A DNA stretch of 36,110 nt from Pseudomonadota bacterium (GTDB lineage: Bacteria; Pseudomonadota; Gammaproteobacteria; Burkholderiales; SG8-39): assembly GCA_025352885.1 (NCBI GenBank), contig JANXRZ010000104.1, positions 1 through 36,110 on the forward strand, in the 5' to 3' direction. The position numbers and the translations under genes are program-made. Under the pieces are notes generated by a model that was not told the origin of the DNA, searched no databases, and saw nothing but the letters and a program-made list of their open reading frames with translations. Shown here piece by piece: positions 6,294 through 14,486 of this stretch. Each line of letters opens with the position of its first letter. Position 1 is the first letter of the stretch.

Positions 6294-6788
6294 TTACCGT
6301 CCAGGCTCGTAGCGCGGATCGCGCCAGACGCCCAGCCGGCCCGCCTTGGCTTGCGCCTGCGCGCTGAGATAGCGCTCCTGCGCCCCTGAGCTTTGCCAGG
6401 ACAGGTTGGTCTTGTCGATGACGGCCATGCCGTTGGCAAGCTGCACAAGGCCGGGATCAACCAAAGGCGGGCAGGGGTCGATACAGTCGTTCGCAACAAC
6501 ATGGACGCTGCCGACAAGCACGCCTTTCGGGTCTAGGGCGTTTGCCTCAACCCGAACGGTCTTCCCGCTGACCAGCCTTCGGAGTCCGGCACGGGAACTC
6601 CCGGCGTCGCTCGCCTTGCTGGCCGGGGCGCCTATCCCGGCGATGCGCACCCGATGAATCGAAGCTCCTTGGCGCGAGAGCACTGTGAGGGTTGCGCCAT
6701 CCGATACCTCGATTACGCGGCCGTCCAGTCCGCCCCCGAACACGGGAAAAACGGTAGCCGACAAGGCAGCGACAAGGGCTCGTATCAT
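6294..6788 (-). CDS. degenerate staphylococcal-nuclease-fold exported protein
   Basis: This 164-residue protein has a short N-terminal hydrophobic stretch (MIRALVAALSATVFPVFGGG), probably a signal peptide, followed by a thermonuclease-like fold: VIEVSDGATLTVL, IHRVRIAGIGAPASKAS, LRRLVSGKTVRVEANALDPK and a C-terminal helix ending GVWRDPRYEPG. In active enzymes these positions read DGDT, RLxGIDAPE and DxxGR, supplying the calcium ligands, the general base and the catalytic arginine. Here D becomes A, GIDAPE becomes GIGAPA and DxxGR becomes DPKGV, so nuclease activity is not expected and a binding role is more likely. A TTG at 6806 would extend the N-terminus by six residues. The ATG at 6788 is preferred because it starts directly at the signal sequence. 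It lies convergent to the LexA-controlled small ORF. Confidence 0.75.
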   Translation of the reverse strand: MIRALVAALSATVFPVFGGGLDGRVIEVSDGATLTVLSRQGASIHRVRIAGIGAPASKASDAGSSRAGLRRLVSGKTVRVEANALDPKGVLVGSVHVVANDCIDPCPPLVDPGLVQLANGMAVIDKTNLSWQSSGAQERYLSAQAQAKAGRLGVWRDPRYEPGR

Positions 6789-6806
6789 CCAGTGAGCATA
6801 GCGCAA

Positions 6807-7053
6807 CCGGGCATCAATGTACTTTAATAGTATCGGCTAACTACCTAGTCGCACTGGAATTTATCTATCTGACCGATCAGCGCCCCGTGGTAGAGCGATC
6901 CTGCTCCGCAGAAGACCCTCGCGACAGGCCGGTGGTAGAGCCGGGGGGGGACGGCACAGGCGGGGCAAGGTTCGGAAATGTCGGCGGCAGGGTCAACGTC
7001 GTGCCGTTCGGGGCGCTTGTGCGGACCAGGCAAGGGCTGAGAGAAGTAAGCGC
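6807..7053. other. intergenic stretch with no supported gene
   Basis: These 247 bases lie between the nuclease-like gene and tRNA-Val. They contain a G8 run near 6943 and a direct repeat GTGGTAGAGC at 6887-6896 and 6932-6941, which echoes a tRNA D-arm but does not fold into a tRNA that I can see. Short open frames here show no start signals or protein-like composition. Confidence 0.5.
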
Positions 7054-7128
7054 TGGTGGGCGATACTGGGTTCGAACCAGTGACCCCTGCCGTGTGAAGG
7101 CAGTGCTCTACCGCTGAGCTAATCGCCC
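7054..7128 (-). tRNA. tRNA-Val (CAC)
   Basis: On the minus strand the gene begins GGGCGATTAGCTCAGCGGTA and ends ATCGCCC-A-CCA, giving a 7-bp acceptor stem with an encoded CCA. The anticodon arm is CTGCC-TTCACAC-GGCAG, so the anticodon is CAC and reads GUG. The T arm is CTGGTTCGAACCCAG. The gene is complete and stands alone in the gap between two protein genes. Confidence 0.96.
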
Positions 7129-7204
7129 CGGAAAACCGTCTTGCGGGAGGCGCGCATTCTAGCCACGGGCCCGCGCATGGTCAACGCGCGCTCCCTTGCC
7201 GGGG

Positions 7205-7840
7205 TCAGTCTTTGGGCAGGTCCGCAGTATCGAGATGCCATCGGATCCACAGCACGCCCGCAGTCGCGGCAAGCAGCATGCGCGCATCGAAAAGCCACGC
7301 TACGACCGGAAATGCCATGTAGAAAACGCGCAGGCCATCGCCATACAACCGGCCCGCACGGTTGAGGTAGCGTGCAACGGGTTCGGCGTTCGACGGCAGG
7401 GCGATTGCGTAGCTCGCGTGGTTGTACAGCCTGATCGAAAGGGAAAAAAGCAGGAACGCGACGAAGAAGGCGCCGAGCAGCAGGAAGACCTTCACCGGAA
7501 ACAGCGCGCTCGCCATAGCGATGTCGTGCTCCCGGTGCCAGGCCATCGAGAGCTTGTCGGCTTCGCTTGCGAATCCGAGCGAACCGGCGAGGGCCAGCGC
7601 CGAGGTGGACGCCATGAAGCTCGAGGCCATCACCGAATTGCGCAGCGTCTGCACCGCCAGGATGCCTTTGTCGCCGGTTGACGTCATGGCCGCCACCCAA
7701 TCGGCGCGCATTCGATCGTGCACGGCCCGCGTCGAGACAGTCGGGTTCAGGCGCAGGCGGCGGCGGTTGAAGAACCGGTAGAGCGTCAAAAGCGCGAGGC
7801 TGGCTGCGAGGAGGGAGATTTCGAGGCTCGACTGGGTCAT
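7205..7840 (-). CDS. DUF599 family membrane protein
   Basis: This 211-residue integral membrane protein has about four transmembrane segments: residues 7-23 (LEISLLAASLALLTLYRF), about 75-95, about 115-140 (VKVFLLLGAFFVAFLLFSLS) and about 175-200. The signature VQTLRNSVMASSFMASTSAL and the later IRLYNHASYAIALP are typical of DUF599, whose function is not known. Its ATG overlaps the TGA of the upstream FAD monooxygenase (ATGA at 7837-7840, minus strand), so the two are probably translated in tandem. That placement does not by itself suggest a role in the monooxygenase pathway, because DUF599 proteins occur in many contexts. Confidence 0.88.
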   Translation of the reverse strand: MTQSSLEISLLAASLALLTLYRFFNRRRLRLNPTVSTRAVHDRMRADWVAAMTSTGDKGILAVQTLRNSVMASSFMASTSALALAGSLGFASEADKLSMAWHREHDIAMASALFPVKVFLLLGAFFVAFLLFSLSIRLYNHASYAIALPSNAEPVARYLNRAGRLYGDGLRVFYMAFPVVAWLFDARMLLAATAGVLWIRWHLDTADLPKD

Positions 7841-9588
7841 ATGCGCTGGACTTGTTGTGTCAATCTGGTCATTGCCTGCTCAAGCGCGCGGCTGCGCTCA
7901 GGTTCGGCCGCCTCGTCCACAAGCGCGGCGCAGGCATCATAAAGCCGGTCGCATTCAAGTTGCCGGTCCATCGGTGCGAAGGTGCCGGTGGACGAGCCGC
8001 CGGCAAGCGCGGATTCGATGGCCGAGGCGGCGAAGGCCGGATCGAGGCCCTCGCAGCGTGCAAGGACGTGGCCATCCGGCCGGAAGATGTACGTGGCCCG
8101 ATCGGTTACGCCGTAGTGCGCAAAGAGTGCGACAGCGTCTCTGCGCAAGACCGAGCGTGTTGCGCATTGCACGCTGGTGCGAACCGGCGCTGCGTCACCA
8201 CCAAAATAAACGACGGTGAACTCGCCTTGCAGGGCATCGACGAACCATCCGACGCCTTCAACGTTGCCGTCGTGCGCGCATGCACCTGGCGCTGCCAGCG
8301 CCGAAGTGAATTCGCCGCGTTCGGCGCCCAGCGGCGTGTTCGCATAGAAGCAGGGCTCGGACAGCCGTCCGACATTCACGAGTGAGCGCGCGGCGGGATC
8401 GTGCTCGGCGAGATCGAGGATGGCGTCGCGCACTAGACGCTGCCCCGGTGTTTCGGGCCCGATGAAGATCGCGCTTCGCGATGCGATTTCGACGGCCTCG
8501 CGCGCGGCCTGGTGCCGTTCCGCATCGTAGGTGTCGAGGAGGGCAGGGGAGGCCTTGCCCTCGAGCACGAGCGCAAGCTTCCAGGCGAGATTGTTCGCGT
8601 CCTGCACCGCCCGGTTGCCGCCTCGCGCGCCGAACGGCGAGTGCTGGGCGGCTGCGTCGCCCATGAAAAAGACCCGTCCGTGACGGAGCTTTTCGAGGTA
8701 GCGCTTCCGAAAGCGCCACGCGCCCACCCAGACGAGCTCGAACTCGACGTGCGGCCCGAGCAGCTTGCGCAGGCGTTCGCGCGCGCGTTCGGGCTCCGCT
8801 TCAGCGTCTGGATCCGGATAGTGGCCGATCAACCAATCCGTGCGCCAGATGCCGTCGGCCATCTGGTGATACCAGATCGCGCCGCCGGCGTTTTCGGGAT
8901 GGTCGAGATAGGCCTTGCGCACCGCTTCAGTCGAGGGGCCCATGCGCACGTCGGCGATGCACCAGGCGTTTTCGAACAGCGCAAACTCAGCGTCCTTCGC
9001 GCCTGTTTTTTCTCGCACCGTGCTGTGCGCGCCGTCGGCGCCGATCAAGTAGCGGCAGCGCGCGGTATAGCGGCCGTCCGGCGTCTCGACATCGACCTCC
9101 ATGAACTCCTTTGCCGGGCGCACGTCGAGCACCTTGTTCTGCCAACGCAGGTCGACGCACTGGAAATCCGGCAGCTTCTCGACGAGATACTGCTCGACGT
9201 AGAACTGCTGCAGGTTCACGAACGCGGGAAATTTGTGGTCCGCGGCTGGCTGCAGGTTGAAGCGATAGAGCTGCCTGTTGCCGCGATAGACGTCGCCCTC
9301 GTTCCAAGTGATGCCTTTATCGAGGATGCGCTGCGCGACGCCGAACCGGTCGAGGATTTCGAGCGTATGCCGCGCATAGCAAATGCCGCGCGAAGACAAT
9401 CCGGCTGCACCCACCGTGTTGTCTTCATCGAGCATGATGGTCCGGATTCCGCGGCTGCCGAGTTCGAGGGCGCAGGTGAGGCCGCCAAGGCCGCCGCCCG
9501 CTATGATTACCGGATACTCACCGGGCCCCTTTCGTTCGAGTTCAGGCGGCGTGCGGTAGGCGTAAACCGGCAACCGGTAACCTGGCAT
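7837..9588 (-). CDS. large FAD-dependent aromatic monooxygenase
   Basis: This 583-residue flavoprotein resembles the MhpA/PCP-4-monooxygenase-like group. The FAD-binding motif [19 protein letters not shown] lies about 25 residues in, [20 protein letters not shown] follows, and [18 protein letters not shown] and [20 protein letters not shown] are the DG and GD motifs. A C-terminal thioredoxin-like region (about 430-530) is usual in this group. The last 45 residues ([18 protein letters not shown] onward) look like a helical add-on, faintly like DUF2783, a small protein often encoded beside such monooxygenases. The ATG at 9588 gives [22 protein letters not shown] at 9615 would add nine residues. 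Longer in-frame extensions overlap gltX and are rejected. It is the first gene of an operon with the DUF599 gene and divergent from gltX. Confidence 0.9.
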   Translation of the reverse strand: MPGYRLPVYAYRTPPELERKGPGEYPVIIAGGGLGGLTCALELGSRGIRTIMLDEDNTVGAAGLSSRGICYARHTLEILDRFGVAQRILDKGITWNEGDVYRGNRQLYRFNLQPAADHKFPAFVNLQQFYVEQYLVEKLPDFQCVDLRWQNKVLDVRPAKEFMEVDVETPDGRYTARCRYLIGADGAHSTVREKTGAKDAEFALFENAWCIADVRMGPSTEAVRKAYLDHPENAGGAIWYHQMADGIWRTDWLIGHYPDPDAEAEPERARERLRKLLGPHVEFELVWVGAWRFRKRYLEKLRHGRVFFMGDAAAQHSPFGARGGNRAVQDANNLAWKLALVLEGKASPALLDTYDAERHQAAREAVEIASRSAIFIGPETPGQRLVRDAILDLAEHDPAARSLVNVGRLSEPCFYANTPLGAERGEFTSALAAPGACAHDGNVEGVGWFVDALQGEFTVVYFGGDAAPVRTSVQCATRSVLRRDAVALFAHYGVTDRATYIFRPDGHVLARCEGLDPAFAASAIESALAGGSSTGTFAPMDRQLECDRLYDACAALVDEAAEPERSRALEQAMTRLTQQVQRI

Positions 9589-9655
9589 CGAGTCGGGCTG
9601 CAGGGGCGTGTTCACGCGACTACAATACCCGCCTTCCCGCCCGGCCTCCAACTCA

Positions 9656-11044
9656 GTGACTACCCCCGTCCGCACTCGTTTCGCCCCCAGCCCGACCGGT
9701 TTCCTCCACGTGGGCGGCGCGCGCACCGCGCTGTACTCCTGGGCTTTCGCGCGCCAGGCGAAAGGCGCCTTCATCCTGCGGGTTGAGGACACGGACGTCG
9801 AGCGCTCCACGCAGGAATCGGTCGACGGAATACTGGAAGGCATGAAATGGCTGGGCCTGGACTGGGACGAGGGCCCGTTCTTCCAGATGCAGCGCATGGC
9901 GCGCTACAAGGAAGTGATCGCGCAATTCCTCGCCGAAGGCAAGGCCTACCACTGCTATGCGTCCAAGGAAGAACTCGACGAGTTGCGCAGGCACCAAATG
10001 GCGCGGAACGAAAAGCCGCGCTACGACGGCCGCTGGCGGGATTCGAATGCGACGCCGCCGGTGGGCGTGAAGCCGGTGGTGCGCTTCAAGAACCCGCTCG
10101 ATGGGGCCGTGACCTTCGACGATCTCATCAAGGGTCCCATCACGGTCTCGAACGATGAGCTCGATGACCTCATCATCGCGCGGTCCGACGGCACGCCGAC
10201 TTACAACTTCTGCGTGGTGGTCGACGATCAGGACATGGGCATCACGCATGTGATTCGCGGAGACGATCACGTGAACAACACGCCGCGCCAGATCAACATG
10301 CTGGCCGCGCTCGGCGCGCCGCTGCCCGCTTATGCGCACGTGCCGATGATCCTCGGGCCGGACGGCGAGCGCCTGTCGAAGCGCCATGGCGCGGTAAGCG
10401 TCACGCAATACCGGGATGACGGGTTTCTGCCCGAAGCTCTCCTCAATTACCTCGCGCGGCTGGGCTGGTCGCACGGCAACGAGGAAGTGTTCTCGATGCA
10501 GCAATTCGTCGAGTGGTTCGATCTCGAGCACGCCAGCCGCTCACCTGCGCAGTTCGATCCCGAAAAGCTCCTGTGGCTGAACCAGCACTACATCAAGCTG
10601 GCCGCGGACGACCGACTTGCCACTCTGGTTGCGCCGGTGCTCGAACGACTGGGCGGCAACCTTAAGGCCGGCCCGAAGCTCGAGCCCGTTATCGCCCTTC
10701 TCAAGGATCGGGCCAACACCGTCGATCATCTCGCCGAAGCGGCCATGCTTTTCTATTCGGAAGCGAAGGCCGAGCCGGCTGTCCTCGCGCAGCACCTGAC
10801 CGAGCAGGTCAAGCCGGCACTACGGAACCTGCTCGCGAAGCTCACGGCGCTCCAGGTTTGGGAAAAGGCATCGCTTTCGGCCGCAATCAAGGCGGTTTTG
10901 ACCGAAAGCGGCCTCAAAATGCCGCAGCTCGCGATGCCCCTTCGCGTGCTGGTGGCAGGGCGCCCGCAAACCCCTTCCATCGACGCGGTTCTCGAATTGC
11001 TCGGCCGAGAAACGGTCCTCTCGCGACTCTCAAGCCATCTCTAG
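9656..11044 (+). CDS. gltX: glutamyl-tRNA synthetase
   Basis: This 462-residue class I synthetase attaches glutamate to tRNA-Glu. The HIGH-type signature is [17 protein letters not shown] with H18-V-G-G21. The KMSKS-type loop is [13 protein letters not shown], and [20 protein letters not shown] with [11 protein letters not shown] is typical. The cysteines that bind zinc in the E. coli enzyme (CYCTK and DGRCR) are mostly absent here (CYASK and DGRWR), as in other zinc-less bacterial GluRS. The GTG at 9656 is chosen because it gives the usual short N-terminus. A GTG at 9608 would add 16 atypical residues and overlap the start of the divergent monooxygenase. TACAAT at 9621-9626 may be its -10. 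tRNA-Ala and tRNA-Glu genes follow immediately, the latter encoding its own substrate. Confidence 0.97.
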   Translation: MTTPVRTRFAPSPTGFLHVGGARTALYSWAFARQAKGAFILRVEDTDVERSTQESVDGILEGMKWLGLDWDEGPFFQMQRMARYKEVIAQFLAEGKAYHCYASKEELDELRRHQMARNEKPRYDGRWRDSNATPPVGVKPVVRFKNPLDGAVTFDDLIKGPITVSNDELDDLIIARSDGTPTYNFCVVVDDQDMGITHVIRGDDHVNNTPRQINMLAALGAPLPAYAHVPMILGPDGERLSKRHGAVSVTQYRDDGFLPEALLNYLARLGWSHGNEEVFSMQQFVEWFDLEHASRSPAQFDPEKLLWLNQHYIKLAADDRLATLVAPVLERLGGNLKAGPKLEPVIALLKDRANTVDHLAEAAMLFYSEAKAEPAVLAQHLTEQVKPALRNLLAKLTALQVWEKASLSAAIKAVLTESGLKMPQLAMPLRVLVAGRPQTPSIDAVLELLGRETVLSRLSSHL

Positions 11045-11061
11045 CTGCAAAGCGGAATTAC

Positions 11062-11091
11062 TTGGCAAAACAGGGCTGTTCGGGCTATAAT
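11062..11091 (+). promoter_or_regulatory. tRNA operon promoter
   Basis: TTGGCA (11062-11067) and a perfect TATAAT (11086-11091) are separated by 18 bases, 15 bases before the tRNA-Ala 5' end. The discriminator TCGCGCCCTCGCG is GC-rich, as in stringently controlled stable-RNA promoters. It probably drives both tRNAs. Confidence 0.8.
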
Positions 11092-11105
11092 TCGCGCCCT
11101 CGCGT

Positions 11106-11181
<76 letters not shown>

Positions 11182-11249
11182 CTCCGATCGGTAGTAACGC
11201 TGGCTGTAACGCAGGCTTCAAACGCAGGATTGTGTGGTGCGCAATTTTT

Positions 11250-11325
11250 GTCCCCTTCGTCTAGAGGCCTAGGACATCACCCTTTCACGGTGAGTACGCG
11301 GGTTCGAATCCCGCAGGGGACGCCA
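11250..11325 (+). tRNA. tRNA-Glu (TTC)
   Basis: The sequence begins GTCCCCTTCGTCTAGAGGCC and ends AGGGGAC-G-CCA. The anticodon arm TCACC-CTTTCAC-GGTGA gives anticodon TTC. It lies 68 bases after tRNA-Ala and 206 bases after gltX, whose product charges it. CCA is encoded. Confidence 0.97.
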
Positions 11326-11391
11326 GTTCTAGGAAGTCGCGTGAGTGCGGCTTTCGCCGGTCATAGTTGGCAACGTAAAGGAGCTGTGAAA

Positions 11392-11673
11392 TTGGACGAG
11401 ATCCTGAAATACCTCAAAGGCCATGGTGAGAAGCTCGATTCGGAAATCGCAACCGGGACAGGCATCTCCCTGGCGGACGCGAAGACGAGCCTGTCGGCGC
11501 TGTCGCTCAAGGGCGAAGTGACGACCTGCCGCGTCATCCGCTTCCAGGATGGCAAGAAGATCGACGGCACGCTGTACCGCGCTGCGGGGTACATCCCGAA
11601 GCCGGCCCCGGGCCGCAAATCGAAAGCGGAGCTCAGCCGCACGGCTGCTGCAGAGCGCGTCACGCCGGACTAA
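11392..11673 (+). CDS. small winged-helix-like protein
   Basis: This 93-residue basic protein has residues 2-60 that read as a helix-turn-helix or winged-helix unit: DEILKYLKGHGEKLDSEIA, then ISLADAKTSLSALSLKGEVT and a beta-wing TCRVIRFQDGKKIDGTLYR. A flexible tail rich in Pro, Lys and Arg follows (PKPAPGRKSKAE). It could be a nucleic-acid-binding regulator, but I know no characterised homologue. The TTG at 11392 sits 8 bases after AAAGGAG (11377-11383). The GTG at 11386 is only two bases from the same Shine-Dalgarno, so TTG is preferred. A rho-independent terminator follows 18 bases after the stop, so the gene is probably transcribed alone or together with the upstream tRNAs. Confidence 0.72.
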   Translation: MDEILKYLKGHGEKLDSEIATGTGISLADAKTSLSALSLKGEVTTCRVIRFQDGKKIDGTLYRAAGYIPKPAPGRKSKAELSRTAAAERVTPD

Positions 11674-11690
11674 GGGCGTTGCGCTCCGAG

Positions 11691-11717
11691 AAAAGGCCAC
11701 CTTCGGGTGGCTTTTTT
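11691..11717 (+). terminator. rho-independent terminator
   Basis: AAAAGGCCACC-TTCG-GGTGGCTTTTTT forms a stable stem with a UUCG tetraloop and a run of six T. It ends the transcript of the small winged-helix-like gene and separates it from the urocanase-like operon. Confidence 0.93.
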
Positions 11718-11733
11718 CATTACCGTACAGGCG

Positions 11734-13386
11734 ATGCATAGAGATACGCCCCCGAAGCCCGCAGAACGCCGCATTCGCGCGCAGCGCGGCACCGCCCTGC
11801 GCTGCAAAGGCTGGAAGCAGGAGACGATCCTGCGCATGCTCGAGAACAACCTCGAGAACGGCGAGCGCCCCGAGGATCTGGTCATTTACATGTCGGCCGC
11901 CAAGGCCGCGCGAAACTGGGACGCCTTCGACAAGATCGTCGCCACGCTGATCGACCTCGAGGACAACGAGACGATGGTCGTGCAGTCGGGCAAGCCGATC
12001 GCCCGGTTCCGCACTCATGTGCGAGCCCCTCGCGTGATCATGGCCAACGGCGTCGTGGTCGGGCGCTGGACGGATGAAGAAACGATTTACCGCCTGGAAC
12101 AGGCCGGTCTCACCATCACCGCCGGCATGACCGCCGCGGCCTGGCAATACATCGGCAGCCAGGGAATCCTGCAGGGCACCTGGCAGAGTTTTTCAAGCGC
12201 GGCTGACCTCTATTTCGACGGAACGCTGGCAGGACGCACGATCCTCACCTGCGGTTGCGGCGGCATGGGAGGCGCGCAGCCGCTTGCCGGCAAGATGGCC
12301 GGTGCAGCGACGCTCGTCGTCGAAGTGAATCCCGCACGGCTTCAAAAGCGCATCGACACGGGCTATCTCGACCGCATGACAGCGTCGGTCGACGAAGCGC
12401 TTGCGTGGATCGAAGGCATCAAGCAGGCGAAGGCAGGCGGTTCCGTGGGGCTCGTCGGCAACGTTACGGACGTTTATGAAGCGCTGCTCGCCCGCAACTG
12501 GCAACCGGACATCCTCACCGACCAGTGCACGGTGGACCCCCGGCGCGGCTATGTCGCTTCCGGACTTACTCCAGTCGAGATGGAGGCGCTTCTCAAGGCC
12601 GATCCCGCCGGGGCGCTGGAGCGCGGCAATGCGACGCTCGTGCGTCATGTGAGCGCGATGCTCGCGTTCCGGGAGCGCGGTGCGCTCACGTTCGAGTACG
12701 GCAACACGCTTCGCATGCGCGTGGCCGACCTCGGCCTGAAGGAGGCGTTGACGATGGAATCGTTCGTGACGCTTTTCATCCGGCCGCTGTTTTGCGAAGG
12801 CATCGGGCCGTTTCGGTGGATCGCGGTATCGGGCGAGAGCAAGGACATCGACGTCGTCGACGCGCTGATCGAAGACACTTTCCCCGCAGGGCATCGCATC
12901 CGTGCCTGGATCGCCCTTGCACGCAAGCATGTGCAATTTCAAGGCTTGCCGGCGCGCATCGGCTGGCTGGGGCATACGGAGCGCTCGCGACTCGCACTCG
13001 CGGTGAATGCGGCGGTTGCGGAAGGTCGCATCTCGGCGCCGATCGCTTTCACACGCGATCACCTCGACGCAGGCTCGGTGGCGAGCCCGTTTCGCGAGAG
13101 CGAGAAGATGAAAGACGGCAGCGACCCTATCGCCGACTGGCCTGTCCTCAATGCGCTGCTGGCCTGTTCCACGGGAGCGGACCTCGTGGCCGTGCATGCG
13201 AACGTAGGCCGCATGATCAGCGCCGGCCAGACCGCCATTGCAGATGGCACACCGGAAGCGGCGGAAAGACTGCTTGCGGTACTCGATGGCGACACCGGGC
13301 TTGGCATAGCGCGACATGCGGACGCCGGCTACGCAACCGCGATCGATGCATGCGAGCGCCATGGCGTAGGGCTTGGGCCGAAGTGA
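11734..13386 (+). CDS. urocanase-family hydratase, probably (S-methyl-)thiourocanate hydratase
   Basis: This 550-residue homologue of urocanate hydratase HutU uses tightly bound NAD+ to hydrate an imidazole-acrylate. Conserved blocks are YIGSQGILQGTWQSF, the NAD-binding LTCGCGGMGGAQPLAG, LTDQCTVD, HVSAMLAF, FIRPLFCEGIGPFRW, FQGLPARI, RDHLDAGSVASPFRE and DGSDPIADWPVLNALL. Two features differ from true HutU: the conserved Cys of ARICWxG is Gly at residue 410, and the glycine-rich block GGGVGxGxSxHxG is rewritten as HANVGRMISAGQT. An altered substrate is therefore likely. The partner gene, an S-Me-THD/DUF917 protein, suggests a sulfur-bearing urocanate from ergothioneine-type compounds. The ATG at 11734 is used because the longer frame starts inside the preceding terminator. 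Confidence 0.85.
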   Translation: MHRDTPPKPAERRIRAQRGTALRCKGWKQETILRMLENNLENGERPEDLVIYMSAAKAARNWDAFDKIVATLIDLEDNETMVVQSGKPIARFRTHVRAPRVIMANGVVVGRWTDEETIYRLEQAGLTITAGMTAAAWQYIGSQGILQGTWQSFSSAADLYFDGTLAGRTILTCGCGGMGGAQPLAGKMAGAATLVVEVNPARLQKRIDTGYLDRMTASVDEALAWIEGIKQAKAGGSVGLVGNVTDVYEALLARNWQPDILTDQCTVDPRRGYVASGLTPVEMEALLKADPAGALERGNATLVRHVSAMLAFRERGALTFEYGNTLRMRVADLGLKEALTMESFVTLFIRPLFCEGIGPFRWIAVSGESKDIDVVDALIEDTFPAGHRIRAWIALARKHVQFQGLPARIGWLGHTERSRLALAVNAAVAEGRISAPIAFTRDHLDAGSVASPFRESEKMKDGSDPIADWPVLNALLACSTGADLVAVHANVGRMISAGQTAIADGTPEAAERLLAVLDGDTGLGIARHADAGYATAIDACERHGVGLGPK

Positions 13387-13396
13387 TCTGGTCCCT

Positions 13397-14455
13397 ATGA
13401 GGCGGATCTTCGGCGCGGCCGACCTCGAGGAGGCGATTCTAGGCGGTCTAGTGTTGTCCGCAGGCGGAAGCGGGCAAGCCTCCGCCGGACGACACCGGCG
13501 GCTGGGTGAAGCCGCGCTGGCCTACGGCGGCGTGCAGTTCGCCACCCTCGATGAACTGGACGATGACGGCGCGATTCTAGTGTCGACAGCCGTTGGCGCG
13601 CCGGGGCAGGGCAAAGCGAATACGGAGCCGCGCGACGCGGTCGAGGCCGCGCATGCTGTGCTCGCAGCGAGCGGAACAAAAGCGGCGGCTGTGATCCCGG
13701 GTCACGTACCCGGGCTATACGCATGGGCAATCGCCGCAGCGCTCGGCATCCCGGTTGCGGATGCTGCAACGAATGGCCGGGCGCACCCGACGGTGAAAAT
13801 GGGCGGCATGGGCTTGGCCTCGCGGCCGGAGGTCAAGCTCTGGCAGGCCGGCTCGGCGGGGGGCCAGGCGCCACTCTCCGTCCTGGTACATGGCGATCTC
13901 ATGAAAACGTCCGGCGTCATGCGCGCGGCCGCGATCCAGAACGGCGGCCTGATAAACGCGGTGCGTGGTCCATTTTCAGTCGGCTTCGTGCGCGCTCACG
14001 GTGCGCCAGGCTCGATCACGTTTGCTCATGGGCTCGGCGAAGCGATGCTGGTAGTGACGGGACGTGAGCGCATTCGCGCCGCCGCCGAATTCCTCAAGGG
14101 CTCGGCGCATGGCGGCGAAGTGACGGCGAACGACGTCGTGTACCGCGACGGGTTTGATGTCGGCCGCGTTTCGATCCGGACGCCTCAAGGAGTGCTCGTG
14201 CTCGGTGTCTATAACGAATTCATGACCGCAACGATGGACGGCCAGCGGATCGCCACGTTCCCGGACATGCTTGCGAGCTTTTACGCCGATTCAGGTGAGG
14301 CGGCCTCGGTGTCCGAGCTCAAACCCGGAATGCGGGCGGCAATCGTGATTGCATCACGTAAGCACATTCCGCTGGGTGCCGGCGTTTCGGATCCGGCGGT
14401 ATACCCGGAAGTCGAGCGCGCAATGGGGGAAGACCTCGTGCGCTACGCCCTTTAA
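13397..14455 (+). CDS. DUF917 / S-methyl-thiohydantoin desulfurase-like protein
   Basis: This 352-residue protein has the DUF917 (S-Me-THD) pattern: an N-terminal block LEEAILGGLVLSAGGSGQAS, then ALGIPVADAATNGRAHPTVK and MGGMGLAS, a mid-region VMRAAAIQNGGLINAVRGP, and a second domain with DVGRVSIRTPQGVLVLGVYN and FPDMLASFY. The family has been named for desulfuration of S-methyl-thiohydantoin intermediates. Its place directly after a divergent urocanase fits that step, converting the hydratase product to a hydantoin and methanethiol. It begins 10 bases after the hydratase stop. A hydantoinase that would complete the path is not adjacent, although two amidohydrolases lie elsewhere in the window (27011-28693, 33450-34802). 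Confidence 0.82.
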   Translation: MRRIFGAADLEEAILGGLVLSAGGSGQASAGRHRRLGEAALAYGGVQFATLDELDDDGAILVSTAVGAPGQGKANTEPRDAVEAAHAVLAASGTKAAAVIPGHVPGLYAWAIAAALGIPVADAATNGRAHPTVKMGGMGLASRPEVKLWQAGSAGGQAPLSVLVHGDLMKTSGVMRAAAIQNGGLINAVRGPFSVGFVRAHGAPGSITFAHGLGEAMLVVTGRERIRAAAEFLKGSAHGGEVTANDVVYRDGFDVGRVSIRTPQGVLVLGVYNEFMTATMDGQRIATFPDMLASFYADSGEAASVSELKPGMRAAIVIASRKHIPLGAGVSDPAVYPEVERAMGEDLVRYAL

Positions 14456-14486
14456 TACGCATAGACAAAATAGTCTGGAGACCTGA

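Noticed and set aside
6143-6367. A 74-codon + strand ORF beginning inside the LexA-box promoter
   Set aside because: Its start precedes the predicted transcript start, it lacks a ribosome-binding site and it runs into the nuclease-like gene. The 25-codon frame at 6216 has better signals.
6887-6941. tRNA-like fragments (GTGGTAGAGC twice)
   Set aside because: The D-arm-like decamer recurs, but no acceptor or T arm can be paired with it, so a tRNA pseudogene is not supported.
6845-7033. A 62-codon - strand ORF between the nuclease-like gene and tRNA-Val
   Set aside because: No ribosome-binding site, low-complexity composition and no family resemblance.
8512-9786. A 424-codon open frame on the + strand
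   Set aside because: It is antisense to the large FAD monooxygenase and crosses into gltX. Composition and absence of motifs mark it as a shadow.
9589-9897. N-terminal extension of the FAD monooxygenase to 686 residues
   Set aside because: The extra residues are Ser/Arg-rich, overlap the gltX 5' end antisense and do not belong to the family.
12193-13362. A 389-codon open frame on the - strand
   Set aside because: It is antisense to the urocanase-like gene, whose motifs are unambiguous.
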